A DNA stretch of 9,711 bases from DASUFH01 sp036274645 (lineage in GTDB: Bacteria > Acidobacteriota > Terriglobia > 20CM-2-55-15): assembly GCA_036274645.1 (NCBI GenBank), contig DASUFH010000287.1:1-9711 (forward strand), in the 5' to 3' direction. The notes beneath the pieces are model-generated. The model was not told the DNA's origin. It searched no databases and saw only the letters and a program-made list of their open reading frames with translations. This document shows positions 1-8,615 of this stretch, one piece after another. The number at the start of each line of letters is the position of its first letter. Positions within the stretch are counted from its first letter, which is position 1. The position numbers were made by a program, and so were the translations under genes.

Positions 1-3000
1 TGAACGCCGTCAACCTTGGTCCCGGATGGTTTGAAACGATCGTTGCCGAATTGGATCGGGAAGGCAACAAACTGAGCCTGCACTTCGTTGCCCGTCTCGG
101 CGAGCAGCTGCACAAGGAAGAGCCGGCGCTGGCGCCAATTCAGAAGTGGATTGAGGCGAAGACCGGGTTTCGCATCGCCGACATGAACCTCCGCGAACAC
201 ACCGAAGAGGCGAACGACCTCTTGTTCATCTCCACATCCATCGGGAGTTTGCGGCAGCTTTCCGAACTGGAATACCCGAAGATCGTCGAAACCGTGAGCC
301 TGATGGAATCCGTTCTGCGTGGCGATCCGTCCGGGATTCATTCTCGAAGCGACTTCGCCACCAGGGATCGGTGCCGGCAGATTATTGAAGAGGTCGCGCG
401 CCAATCGAAGACGGGCGAGTTGGCGGTGGCGACAATGGTTGTGAGGCTGGCCGGGGCGAACGACCCCGGTACCCGCGAGGGATGCGTGGCCTTTTACCTT
501 CTGGCGGAGGGAATCGTCGAACTCGAGACCCATCTCGGGCGGCGATTGTCGTGGCGCGAGCGGCGCCTGCGGTTCCTGTACCGGCATCCGAACCTGGTGT
601 ATTTCGGCGGTCTCGCCCTGCTGACAACCGGCATCCTGTCCGCCTTCCTGCTTGCCGCCCAGGCGGCCGGCGCCGGTTCTCTGATGATCCTCGCTCTTGG
701 CGCGCTCGCGCTGGTCCCGGCGAGCGACGTGGCGCTTTACTGCGTTCAGACGTGGCTGACCTGGGTTGCGCCGCCATGCACGCTGCCGAAGTTGGCCTTC
801 GATCGGGAGATTCCCGACGAGTGCCGGACCCTGGTGGTGGTCCCCATGATGCTCCTGACTCCGGACGCGATTCGCGGGGAGATCGCGAAACTGGAGGTCC
901 GTTATCTATCCAACCCTTCACCCAATCTCTTCTTTGCGCTTCTGGCCGATTTTACCGACGCGGAAGAACGGGAAATGCCGGAAGACGAGGGCCTGCTCGG
1001 GCTGGCCGTGAAAGGCATAGAGCAGCTCAACTCCACGCATGGCGAAGGCATATTTGTCCTGTTTGCCCGCGACCGCGTCTGGTGCGAGACAGAACGCCGC
1101 TGGATCGGTTGGGAACGAAAGCGCGGAAAGCTCGAAGAGCTTAACCGTTTCCTGAACGGCGAAGACTGCGGGCCGCTCGTGCAGGCGGGAGCGGCGCCGG
1201 AAAATGTTCGTTATGTGATCACGCTCGACGCCGACACCCAGCTTCCCCATGGAAGCGCAAAGAAGCTGATCGAAACCATCGCTCATCCCCTGAACAGGGT
1301 GGAACTCACCAGGGACGGGCGTGACCGCCTGCGCGGATACACGATCATTCAGCCGCGCGTGAGCATTACGCTTCCGTCCGCGACCGCCTCACGCTTCACG
1401 CGGCTGTTTACGGACGCTCGCGGCAGTGATCCCTACTGTCATGCGGTTTCCGACCTCTATCAGGATGTCTTCCGTGAAGGGATCTACCACGGGAAGGGTA
1501 TCTACGATGTGCGCGCGTTCCATCAGATCCTCACCCGCCGTTTCCCCGATCAGCGGTTGCTGAGCCATGACCTGATCGAAGGGGCGCACGTTGGCGTGGG
1601 GCTGGCCAGCGACGTGGAACTCTTTGAGGAGTTTCCCTACAACTATGTGGGGTACAGCAAGCGGCAACACCGGTGGATCCGCGGTGACTGGCAGATCGCG
1701 TCGTGGTTACTCGGCAAGGTTCCCGGCGCGGAGGGGACGATTCCAAACCGGCTGAGCGCGGTCAATCGATGGAAGATTCTCGATAATCTTCGCCGCAGTC
1801 TGCTGGCGCCGGCGTCGCTGCTGTTGTTGATTTGCAGTTGGGCGTTTAACGCGGCTACGGTCGCCGCGGGCGTTCTGGTCGTTCTGGTCCTGACGGTCCC
1901 CCTGTCGCTCCAGTTGCTGCGCCGCATACTTCAGCGCTGGCGTGGCGATGTCCGCGCCCTGCACGAGGCATCGAGCGATGTGAACCGCGCGGTGGTGATG
2001 GCCGCCTTCATGCCGCATCAGGCATACCTTGCGATGGACGCCATTGTCCGGGCGTGCTACCGGTTGAAGGTCAGCCGTCGTCATCTGCTTCAATGGCAGA
2101 CTGCGGAATTGTCCCAGCTTGCGGCGGCCACGCATCTGGATGCGGTTCGCGCGCAGTTCTTTTTCATTTCCCTCATGGCCGCCGTGATCCTGCTGGCGCT
2201 GAGGATTCGCGGTTTCGCCCTGGACTGGGCGCGGTCGCCATTTCTGCTGCTCTGGGTTTCGGCTCCCGCAGTGCTGTACTGGATCGGCTGGCAACGCCGG
2301 GCGCTGCGCAGGCTGGAGGAGATCGAGGCGTCCGATCGCCGGTACCTCCGGCGGGTGGCGCGGGAGACGTGGCGCTACTTCGATGACCTGGTGGGAGAGG
2401 AGGATCACTGGCTTCCTCCCGATAACTCGCAGCAGGCATTGCGCCTCGAAACGGCGTCGCGTACGTCACCGACCAATATCGGCATGTGGTTCATGGCTGC
2501 GGTATCCGCGCGGGACCTCGGGTTTCTGACGGCGGAGCAGATGATCGACCGATGTTCCGCCACCGTGGAGACCCTGAGACGGTTGGAGCGCTGCGAGGGC
2601 CATATTCTGAACTGGTACGACACGAAGACTCTGGAGCCGCTGCAACCGCGCTATGTATCGACCGTGGACAGCGGAAATCTGATCGCCAGCCTGTGGACGC
2701 TCGAACAGGCGTGTCTGGAACTGGAGGCGCAGCCGCAACTCGATGGCCGTTCGCTGGAGGGGCTGGCCGACACGCTGGGGATTATCCAGGATCGTTTTCC
2801 CGGCGACCATACGACGGCCGTTCCGCTGGAGACGCTGAGAACGCTGTTCCGCGAGGAGTCGTCCGGCAGCCTGGTGATGGAACGCATCCGGCTTTCCGCC
2901 GAACCCGCGAAGAAACTCGTGGAGTCCCTGCGGTGGAGCACTTCGGAAACCAGCGAGCGAACGTACTGGTTTACGCGGTTGGAGAAACAGATCGACGACT

Positions 3001-6000
3001 GGATCCAGTATTGTGACCGGTACCTGAAGTGGGCAGACGTCCTGCTGGCGCCTCCGGATGAATTTCTTCGTCCTCTGGGCGAAAGAGCAATCGCGGAACG
3101 CCGTCAGGTCCTGGCTAAGCTGCCTCCATGGAGCGTCCTCTGCGACGGTGAGGACGCGCTCGCCGGTATCTTACCCGGACCGGATCAGGAGGAGACGCTG
3201 CCCGCGCGCCTCCGGGAATGGATCGCGAACCTGAGAGCCGAAATGGAGAACGCGCGCGCCGCCGCGGACGAGCTTCTGGAGCGCGCGAGACGGCTGGCGG
3301 ACGTGGGCGAGGCGCTGGCCGGCGCGATGGACATGCGGTTCCTTTATGACGCCGAGCGGCGGCTCTTCGGCATTGGGTATCCGGTCGGAGCGCCCGTCAC
3401 GTTTTCCGCGCATTACGACCTGCTCGCCAGCGAAGCGCGTTTGACCAGTCTGGTCGCGATTGCCAAAGGCGACGTGCCTGCCGAGCACTGGTTCGCTCTG
3501 GGCCGTCCGTACACCACATCGGACGGCCAGGTGCTGCTTTCCTGGAGCGGCACCATGTTCGAGTATCTGATGCCCCTCCTGTTCACCCGCAGCTTCCGGA
3601 ATTCGCTGCTCGAGAACGCCTGTGCCGCTGCGGTGAAACGCCAGATGGACTATGGGCGTGAGAGGGGCGTTCCATTTGGAATTTCCGAATCCGCATACAG
3701 CGGCCTCGATATCAACAAGATCTATCAATATCGCGCGTTCGGTGTCCCGTCCCTGGGATTGAAACGCGGTCTGGAGGACGATCTGGTGGTGGCGCCGTAT
3801 GCCACCGCGCTGGCGCTTCTGGTCGAGCCCGACGCGGCCATCCGGAACTTCAAGCGTCTCGAAATCGGCGGCATGTACGGCCGCATGGGTTTCTACGAGT
3901 CGCTGGACTACACGCGCCAGCAGGAACGGGAGGGCGGCAAAGGGGTGATCGTCTATACGTATATGGCGCATCACCAGGGCATGAGCCTGATGGCCATCGA
4001 CAACGCGCTGAATCACGGCGTCATGCGGCGCCGCTTCCATGCCGACCGCCGGATCAAGGCCGTGGAGCCGCTCCTCTTCGAGCGGATACCCTCGCAGGTC
4101 TCGATGCTCGTCCATCGTCCATCCGACCACGTGGCGATCCGGCGCGTATCGGAGCCCTCGGCGCCTCCGTACCGCGTGCTCGACGAGGATACGCCGGTTC
4201 CACGCGTCCAGCTTCTGGGGAACGGCCAATACACGCTGGCGATCACGAACTCCGGCGCCGGATACAGCCGCTGGCGCGATCTCGATATCACGCGCTGGCG
4301 CGCGGATTCGACGCGCGATCCCTGGGGCATGTTCTTTTATCTGAGCGACGACATCGTGGCCAATGTCATCTGGTCGCTGACCCACCAGCCGTTGAATGAA
4401 AAGGATCCGGCCTACACCGCGGTCTTCAGCGCGGACCGGGCCGAGTTCCGGCGGCGCAAGCGGGGCATCGAGTCGCACGTGGAGGTGACCGTGTCGCCGG
4501 AAGACGATGTGGAAATCCGCCGCATCACCCTGACCAATCACGGTCTGCGCGCGAAGAGGATCGAGTTGTCGAGCGCGGTGGAATTGTGCCTTGCGCCCCA
4601 CGCCGCGGATCGCGCCCATCCCGCTTTCAACAAGCTCTTCATCCAGACCGAAGCGCTTCCGGATCTGCGCGCCCTGATGGCATGGCGCCGGCTCCGGTCC
4701 GATGACGACCCCGCCGTCTGGGTTGCGCAGTTCATCATTGAGGACTCTCCGGCCGAAGGATTGTTTACCTATGAAACGGATCGCGCGCGCTTTCTCCGGC
4801 GCGGTCGAACCTGGCAGGATCCGGCAATGGTTACGGAACAGAGCGAAGGCTACGTTCTCGATCCGGTATTCGCTTTCAAACGACGCTTTACGCTGGAGCC
4901 CCGCCGGCGCCGGCAGATTGCGTTCATCACGGTTGCGGCGCGTTCGCGGGAAGATCTCATGCGTCTGATCGCGAAGTATCGTGATCAGGACATGTCCAGC
5001 CGAACCTTTGAACTGGCCTGGTCCCATGCCCAGCTCGAGTATCGTTATCTCGATATCCAGGCCGACGCGGCATTCCGCTTCAATGAGCTTGCCAGTCATT
5101 TGATGTATCCCAACAACCAGCTCCGCGCGCCCGGCGAGCGATTACGCCGCAACACACTGGGACAGTCGCGACTCTGGGCCTATGGCATCTCCGGGGATCT
5201 GCCGATGCTCGCGCTTTCGATCCAGGATTCGCAGGGGCTGGCTCTTGCCCGTGAGCTGCTGGTTGCGCACACATACTGGAGGCTGCGAGGTTTCAAGGCG
5301 GATGTCGTGATCTTGAATCACGAACCGGCGAGCTACGATCAGCCGCTGCAAGAGCAGTTGAAGCGTCTGGTCGAAACGCATTCGCTGCATACCGGCATGG
5401 ATCAGCCGGGAGGGGTGTTCCTGCGCAGGGCGGATCAGATTCCCGAAGAGGACATCAATCTGATTCTCACCGCGGCCCAGGCAACGTTCGGGTCGATTCG
5501 CGGACCATTGTTGAATCAACTGGGGAGTCCGCTGGAGAAGCCGCCGCTGCCCGCGGCGCTGGCGGTCCGGAAACTGCCGGAGGAGCCGTCGCGCCCGCTG
5601 CCTTTTAGGGAGCTTTCCTATTTCAACGGCCTCGGGGGATTTACCCCCGACGGCCGCGAGTACGCCATCTATCTCGGTCCTGACGCAGTGACTCCGGCGC
5701 CGTGGGTCAACGTTATCGCGAATCCCTCTTTCGGGGCGGTGGTGAGCGAATCCGGGCTGGGCTGTTCCTGGTACGGCAACAGCCAGTCGAATCGACTGAC
5801 GTCGTGGAATAACGACCCGGTGGAGGACGCTCCGTCCGAAGCCATCTACATTCGCGATGAAGAGAGTGGCGTCTACTGGACCCCCACAGCGTTGCCGGTG
5901 CGCGAACGCGACGCGTATCGCGCCAAACATGGACAGGGATACACCGAGTTCGAGCACAACAGTCACGGACTGGAACAAACCCTGCTGACGTTTGTGCCGG

Positions 6001-7994
6001 TTGACGCGGAACGAGAAGAGCCTGTCCGCATTCAGCGGCTGAAGATCCGGAACAGTTCGTCGCGAGTCCGGCGCCTGTCCGTTACAAGTTATGCGGAGTT
6101 TGTTCTTGGAACGGATCGTGAATCGACGCAAATGCACGTCATCTGTAACTGGGATGAGAGTTCGCGAGCCCTCTTCGCCCGGAATCCCTATCATCGGGAT
6201 TACGGCCGCCGCGTCACATTCGCTGCGACGGCTCCGGAGGCTGAAACGTACACGAGCGATCGCACGGAATTCCTGGGTCGTAACGGGTCTCCCGATTACC
6301 CGGCGGCGCTTCGCCGCGTGTCGCTTTCGAATCGAACCGGGGCCGGCCTCGATCCCTGTGGGGCGCTGCAAACGAAAATGGAGCTTGCTCCCGGTCAGGA
6401 GAAGACGGTGATTCTTCTGCTCGGACAGGCGGAGGACGCCCATCAGGCCCGGCGCCTCGTGGAGCGCTACCGGGATCCGTCCGCGGTCGAGCATTCCCTT
6501 GCGTCAGCGCGCGGATGGTGGGACCGGCTGCTCTCGACCATTCAAGTCGAGACTCCCGTGCTGTCCGTAAATCTGCTGCTGAATCGCTGGCTTCTCTACC
6601 AGTCGCTCAGCTGTCGAATCTGGGGGCGGTCCGCGCTGTATCAGTCCAGCGGGGCATTCGGGTTTCGCGATCAGCTGCAGGATTCGCTGGCGTTCGTCTA
6701 TTCGGCGCCGGAGATTGCGCGCCAGATGATTCTTCGCGCCGCTTCGCGGCAGTTCATCGAGGGAGATGTGCAGCACTGGTGGCATCCGCCTTCCGGTGAA
6801 GGAACCCGCACGCGCTGTTCGGATGATCTGCTGTGGCTTCCATATGCGGTGTGCCACTACGTCGATGTGACGGGAGACGAGAGGATTCTGGATGAATTGG
6901 CCGGATTTCTCGAGGGGCCGCGGTTGAAGGACGGCGAAAGGGAGGCCCTGTTCATTCCTTCCGTTTCGATCGAGCAGGCGACCCTCTTTGAGCACTGCCG
7001 CCGCGCGATCGCCAGGGCGTCGACACACGGTCCGCATGGTCTGCCCCTGATGGGAACCGGCGATTGGAATGACGGCATGAATGAGGTCGGCGCCGAAGGG
7101 AAGGGGGAAAGCGTCTGGCTGGCCTGGTTTCTGGTCGATGTCTGGCGGAAGTTTTCCGCGCTGTGCAGTCGCCGGGGCGACCAGTCGATGGCTGACGCAT
7201 ATCGCACAAGCGCGCGGAACATGATCGCGACAATCGAAAGCGCAAGTTGGGATGGGGAGTGGTATCGGCGCGGCTACTTCGACGATGGAACGCCTCTGGG
7301 ATCGCAGGCGAACGCGGAGGCGCGGATCGACTCATTGCCGCAGTCATGGGCCGTGATCAGCGGCGCGGGCAACGAAGCGCGCGCAAGGCAGGCCATGCGC
7401 GCTGTCGACCAATATCTCGTTCGGGACCAGGAGAGGCTGGTGTGTTTGTTTACCCCGCCGTTCGACCACTCGCGGCCGCGTCCGGGCTACATCATGGGCT
7501 ACCCGCCCGGTGTGCGGGAGAACGGCGGACAATATACACACGCCGCCTTGTGGGTCGCGATGGCGTTTGCCCGCATGGGGAATGGCCCACGGGCGGTGGA
7601 GATTCTTCAGATGCTGAATCCCATCGAACATGCGCGCACACGCGGGGAACGCGACGTCTATCGGACGGAGCCGTACGCTGTGGCCGCGGATGTCTATTTA
7701 TCCGAAAACCATCCTGGCCGCGGAGGCTGGACCTGGTACACGGGATCGGCGGGATGGATGTATCGGGTATGGCTGGAGGAGATCCTCGGGGTTAAGCTCC
7801 GCGGCGACCGCCTGAAGATCCAGCCGCAGTTGCCTGAGGACTGGCCTGGCTACACCTTGACCTTGCGCTATGGCGAAACCGAATACCGGATTGAGGTGGA
7901 AAACGGCGCCGCTGCATCCAGCGAGGAGATCCGGTTAAACGATGATCGCAAGGACCACACGATCCGCATTGCGGGCGGGCAAGTCTTCGTGTGA
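1..7994 (+). CDS. ndvB: Cyclic beta-1,2-glucan synthase (NdvB/ChvB/Cgs family), 5' end outside the window
   Basis: This inner-membrane enzyme makes cyclic beta-1,2-glucan from UDP-glucose. The frame is open from base 3, so the TTG at 51 is not a convincing start; about 200 or more residues seem missing compared with relatives of roughly 2,800-2,900 aa. Numbering here counts that TTG as 1. Residues 62-165 match the conserved N-terminal region (SIGSLR, DFATRDR). Hydrophobic segments lie near 182-204, 210-231, 583-600, 603-622, 703-721 and 730-747, fitting the six-span topology. Between spans 2 and 3 is the GT84 domain: D393-A-D395, H506-D507 and R538-Q-H-R541-W542. The middle cyclisation domain (glycoamylase-like, GH189 type) shows EDHWLPPDN at 784-792, RTSPTNIG at 804, GHILNWYDT at 850, ISES at 1211-1214 and AHHQGM at 1306-1311. 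GH94 N-terminal-type regions begin near 1380 and 1857. The C-terminal GH94 domain, which controls chain length in relatives, has FRDQLQD at 2205-2211, GDWNDG at 2337-2342 with candidate general acid D2341, and ENGGQYTH at 2490-2497. No frameshift or lost key motif was seen. Confidence 0.96.
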   Translation, partial: NAVNLGPGWFETIVAELDREGNKLSLHFVARLGEQLHKEEPALAPIQKWIEAKTGFRIADMNLREHTEEANDLLFISTSIGSLRQLSELEYPKIVETVSLMESVLRGDPSGIHSRSDFATRDRCRQIIEEVARQSKTGELAVATMVVRLAGANDPGTREGCVAFYLLAEGIVELETHLGRRLSWRERRLRFLYRHPNLVYFGGLALLTTGILSAFLLAAQAAGAGSLMILALGALALVPASDVALYCVQTWLTWVAPPCTLPKLAFDREIPDECRTLVVVPMMLLTPDAIRGEIAKLEVRYLSNPSPNLFFALLADFTDAEEREMPEDEGLLGLAVKGIEQLNSTHGEGIFVLFARDRVWCETERRWIGWERKRGKLEELNRFLNGEDCGPLVQAGAAPENVRYVITLDADTQLPHGSAKKLIETIAHPLNRVELTRDGRDRLRGYTIIQPRVSITLPSATASRFTRLFTDARGSDPYCHAVSDLYQDVFREGIYHGKGIYDVRAFHQILTRRFPDQRLLSHDLIEGAHVGVGLASDVELFEEFPYNYVGYSKRQHRWIRGDWQIASWLLGKVPGAEGTIPNRLSAVNRWKILDNLRRSLLAPASLLLLICSWAFNAATVAAGVLVVLVLTVPLSLQLLRRILQRWRGDVRALHEASSDVNRAVVMAAFMPHQAYLAMDAIVRACYRLKVSRRHLLQWQTAELSQLAAATHLDAVRAQFFFISLMAAVILLALRIRGFALDWARSPFLLLWVSAPAVLYWIGWQRRALRRLEEIEASDRRYLRRVARETWRYFDDLVGEEDHWLPPDNSQQALRLETASRTSPTNIGMWFMAAVSARDLGFLTAEQMIDRCSATVETLRRLERCEGHILNWYDTKTLEPLQPRYVSTVDSGNLIASLWTLEQACLELEAQPQLDGRSLEGLADTLGIIQDRFPGDHTTAVPLETLRTLFREESSGSLVMERIRLSAEPAKKLVESLRWSTSETSERTYWFTRLEKQIDDWIQYCDRYLKWADVLLAPPDEFLRPLGERAIAERRQVLAKLPPWSVLCDGEDALAGILPGPDQEETLPARLREWIANLRAEMENARAAADELLERARRLADVGEALAGAMDMRFLYDAERRLFGIGYPVGAPVTFSAHYDLLASEARLTSLVAIAKGDVPAEHWFALGRPYTTSDGQVLLSWSGTMFEYLMPLLFTRSFRNSLLENACAAAVKRQMDYGRERGVPFGISESAYSGLDINKIYQYRAFGVPSLGLKRGLEDDLVVAPYATALALLVEPDAAIRNFKRLEIGGMYGRMGFYESLDYTRQQEREGGKGVIVYTYMAHHQGMSLMAIDNALNHGVMRRRFHADRRIKAVEPLLFERIPSQVSMLVHRPSDHVAIRRVSEPSAPPYRVLDEDTPVPRVQLLGNGQYTLAITNSGAGYSRWRDLDITRWRADSTRDPWGMFFYLSDDIVANVIWSLTHQPLNEKDPAYTAVFSADRAEFRRRKRGIESHVEVTVSPEDDVEIRRITLTNHGLRAKRIELSSAVELCLAPHAADRAHPAFNKLFIQTEALPDLRALMAWRRLRSDDDPAVWVAQFIIEDSPAEGLFTYETDRARFLRRGRTWQDPAMVTEQSEGYVLDPVFAFKRRFTLEPRRRRQIAFITVAARSREDLMRLIAKYRDQDMSSRTFELAWSHAQLEYRYLDIQADAAFRFNELASHLMYPNNQLRAPGERLRRNTLGQSRLWAYGISGDLPMLALSIQDSQGLALARELLVAHTYWRLRGFKADVVILNHEPASYDQPLQEQLKRLVETHSLHTGMDQPGGVFLRRADQIPEEDINLILTAAQATFGSIRGPLLNQLGSPLEKPPLPAALAVRKLPEEPSRPLPFRELSYFNGLGGFTPDGREYAIYLGPDAVTPAPWVNVIANPSFGAVVSESGLGCSWYGNSQSNRLTSWNNDPVEDAPSEAIYIRDEESGVYWTPTALPVRERDAYRAKHGQGYTEFEHNSHGLEQTLLTFVPVDAEREEPVRIQRLKIRNSSSRVRRLSVTSYAEFVLGTDRESTQMHVICNWDESSRALFARNPYHRDYGRRVTFAATAPEAETYTSDRTEFLGRNGSPDYPAALRRVSLSNRTGAGLDPCGALQTKMELAPGQEKTVILLLGQAEDAHQARRLVERYRDPSAVEHSLASARGWWDRLLSTIQVETPVLSVNLLLNRWLLYQSLSCRIWGRSALYQSSGAFGFRDQLQDSLAFVYSAPEIARQMILRAASRQFIEGDVQHWWHPPSGEGTRTRCSDDLLWLPYAVCHYVDVTGDERILDELAGFLEGPRLKDGEREALFIPSVSIEQATLFEHCRRAIARASTHGPHGLPLMGTGDWNDGMNEVGAEGKGESVWLAWFLVDVWRKFSALCSRRGDQSMADAYRTSARNMIATIESASWDGEWYRRGYFDDGTPLGSQANAEARIDSLPQSWAVISGAGNEARARQAMRAVDQYLVRDQERLVCLFTPPFDHSRPRPGYIMGYPPGVRENGGQYTHAALWVAMAFARMGNGPRAVEILQMLNPIEHARTRGERDVYRTEPYAVAADVYLSENHPGRGGWTWYTGSAGWMYRVWLEEILGVKLRGDRLKIQPQLPEDWPGYTLTLRYGETEYRIEVENGAAASSEEIRLNDDRKDHTIRIAGGQVFV

Positions 7995-8063
7995 TCACTC
8001 GGGAATAACTACCAACTGTGGCTACAGACAAGTGTGCGTCTCGCCAGGACCATGCGGCGAAAC

Positions 8064-8083
8064 GGGCGCCCCTTGCGGGGCCC
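8064..8083. repeat. Short GC-rich inverted repeat (hairpin)
   Basis: GCCCC at 8068-8072 pairs with GGGGC at 8077-8081 across a TTGC loop. If C8067 bulges out, two further G-C pairs extend the stem. It lies 70 bases past the glucan synthase stop codon. No run of T follows, so on its own it is not a standard intrinsic terminator. It may form a compound structure with the larger hairpin that starts at 8105. Confidence 0.45.
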
Positions 8084-8104
8084 AGGCGGCTTTGCAACAG
8101 GTTC

Positions 8105-8135
8105 GCAGGAGAGAGCGTCATCCGCTCTCTCCTGC
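8105..8135 (+). terminator. Perfect 13-bp hairpin, candidate transcription terminator of the glucan synthase gene
   Basis: The arm GCAGGAGAGAGCG (8105-8117) is exactly complementary to CGCTCTCTCCTGC (8123-8135), with the loop TCATC. It starts 110 bases after the stop codon at 7992-7994 and is the strongest inverted repeat in the gap. Its position suits an end-of-transcript structure. The downstream bases CTTGTCC are not T-rich, so it is not a textbook Rho-independent terminator. It could instead protect a 3' end made by Rho or processing, or be a dispersed palindromic element. Confidence 0.45.
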
Positions 8136-8164
8136 CTTGTCCGCTCCCCTGAAATTTCCTCGTA

Positions 8165-8198
8165 GTTCCTTGGGAGACCGCGTTCCTTGGGAGACCGC
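8165..8198. repeat. Exact tandem duplication of a 17-bp unit
   Basis: The unit GTTCCTTGGGAGACCGC occurs at 8165-8181 and again, immediately adjacent and without mismatch, at 8182-8198. There are only two copies. Perfect identity suggests a recent slippage duplication or selection on both copies. The second copy also forms one arm of the hairpin at 8178-8214. Confidence 0.9.
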
Positions 8199-8214
8199 CC
8201 CTGCAAGGAAGCGG
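8178..8214. repeat. Inverted repeat overlapping the 17-bp tandem repeat
   Basis: TTCCTTG (8183-8189) pairs with CAAGGAA (8204-8210). If G8182 bulges out, CCGC (8178-8181) also pairs with GCGG (8211-8214), giving 11 base pairs and a 14-base loop. The 5' arm comes from the repeat junction, so the extended stem exists only because the unit is duplicated. No T-tract follows. It may be an RNA structure or part of a dispersed intergenic palindrome; its function is unknown. Confidence 0.55.
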
Positions 8215-8317
8215 GGACCAACAAATGCGTTTGCTGTAAAGCGGACCAGGGACAGGAATGCGCGCTTTGAGACGGAATCGTGAAATTTCCCTGGTGTTCG
8301 AACCCCGGCGGTCTTAG

Positions 8318-8334
8318 ATGTAAACCATTTGTAA
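8318..8334 (+). promoter_or_regulatory. Upstream copy of a 17-bp TGTAA-N6-TGTAA motif
   Basis: ATGTAAACCATTTGTAA differs by one base from the copy at 8592-8608. It contains two TGTAA half-sites in direct orientation 11 bp apart, about one helical turn. The same flanking words surround both copies: CCGGCG a few bases upstream (here 8305-8310) and CTTGA a few bases downstream (here 8342-8346). No credible -10 box follows this copy, so it may be a distal binding site or a decayed duplicate of the promoter-proximal block. Confidence 0.5.
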
Positions 8335-8591
8335 TTCCAGTCTTGATCTCTTTGAGTCTCCATTCCGCACCGACTTTCCTGCTCAGAATCGCATCTCCGC
8401 CTGGGACTCTGCAGTGCGATCCGGTAACCGGGTCAAGCCTCCCGCGCTCAGTCGAATAGGCGCCGCAAGACAATAGAAATACGCCGTTTATTACAGAATG
8501 CGCGCGGTTTCTCAACAGCATCACTTCCCCTTCAGCGCGCCACATAGCAAACAGGAGTGCGAGGATAGCGGTTCCCCCTTCCGGCGAAAAA

Positions 8592-8608
8592 ATGTAATCC
8601 ATTTGTAA
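8592..8608 (+). promoter_or_regulatory. Promoter-proximal copy of the TGTAA-N6-TGTAA motif, candidate activator or repressor site
   Basis: ATGTAATCCATTTGTAA ends 7 bases before the -35 box of the receptor promoter. Tandem half-sites 11 bp apart beside a -35 box are the arrangement known for OmpR/PhoB-type response regulators, though the half-site here (TGTAA) is not identical to a classical Pho box. A one-mismatch second copy lies 274 bp upstream. The motif and its placement are seen directly; the regulator class is inference. Confidence 0.5.
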
Positions 8609-8615
8609 AATAGGC

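Larger units (their letters stand above)
7995..8615. other. Non-coding intergenic region, structure-rich
   Basis: This is the stretch between the glucan synthase stop and the promoter of the next gene. No open frame here looks like a real gene. The longest one (8009-8602, minus strand) has no recognisable domain, is overlaid by inverted and tandem repeats, and reads as low-quality Arg/Pro/Ser-rich sequence. What the region does hold is a small GC-rich hairpin, a perfect 13-bp hairpin, a tandem 17-bp repeat and two copies of a TGTAA-type motif, each listed separately. Smaller palindromes are also visible: GTTCGAAC at 8296-8303, CCGGTAACCGG at 8421-8431, and ATCGCA/TGCGAT at 8388-8393 and 8415-8420. 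The decamer TGAAATTTCC occurs twice, at 8150-8159 and 8281-8290. Confidence 0.8.

Noticed and set aside
51..53. TTG at 51 as the start codon of the glucan synthase
   Set aside because: The same frame continues without a stop to the left edge of the window, and the family has around 200 or more additional N-terminal residues, so the real start is upstream.
3171..5099. A 642-codon open frame on the minus strand inside the glucan synthase gene, and another of 450 codons at 5142-6494
   Set aside because: They lie opposite a clearly homologous coding frame full of conserved motifs. Long antisense frames are expected in GC-rich genes, and their translations show no recognisable domain.
8285..8315. 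A tRNA T-arm-like sequence (GGGGTTCGAAC on the minus strand), possible tRNA remnant or attachment site
   Set aside because: The bases either side of TTCGAAC do not pair as a 5-bp T stem, and no acceptor, D or anticodon arm can be folded from the flanks. GTTCGAAC is just an 8-bp palindrome here.
8009..8602. A 197-codon minus-strand open frame covering most of the intergenic gap
   Set aside because: It runs through the hairpins, the tandem repeat and both TGTAA motifs, lacks any domain I recognise and has a composition unlike the real genes. It is best seen as a chance frame in non-coding DNA.
8318..8608. Two 17-bp repeats considered as a CRISPR-like array
   Set aside because: There are only two copies 274 bp apart with no regular spacers and no cas genes. 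The promoter-proximal position of one copy points to regulation instead.
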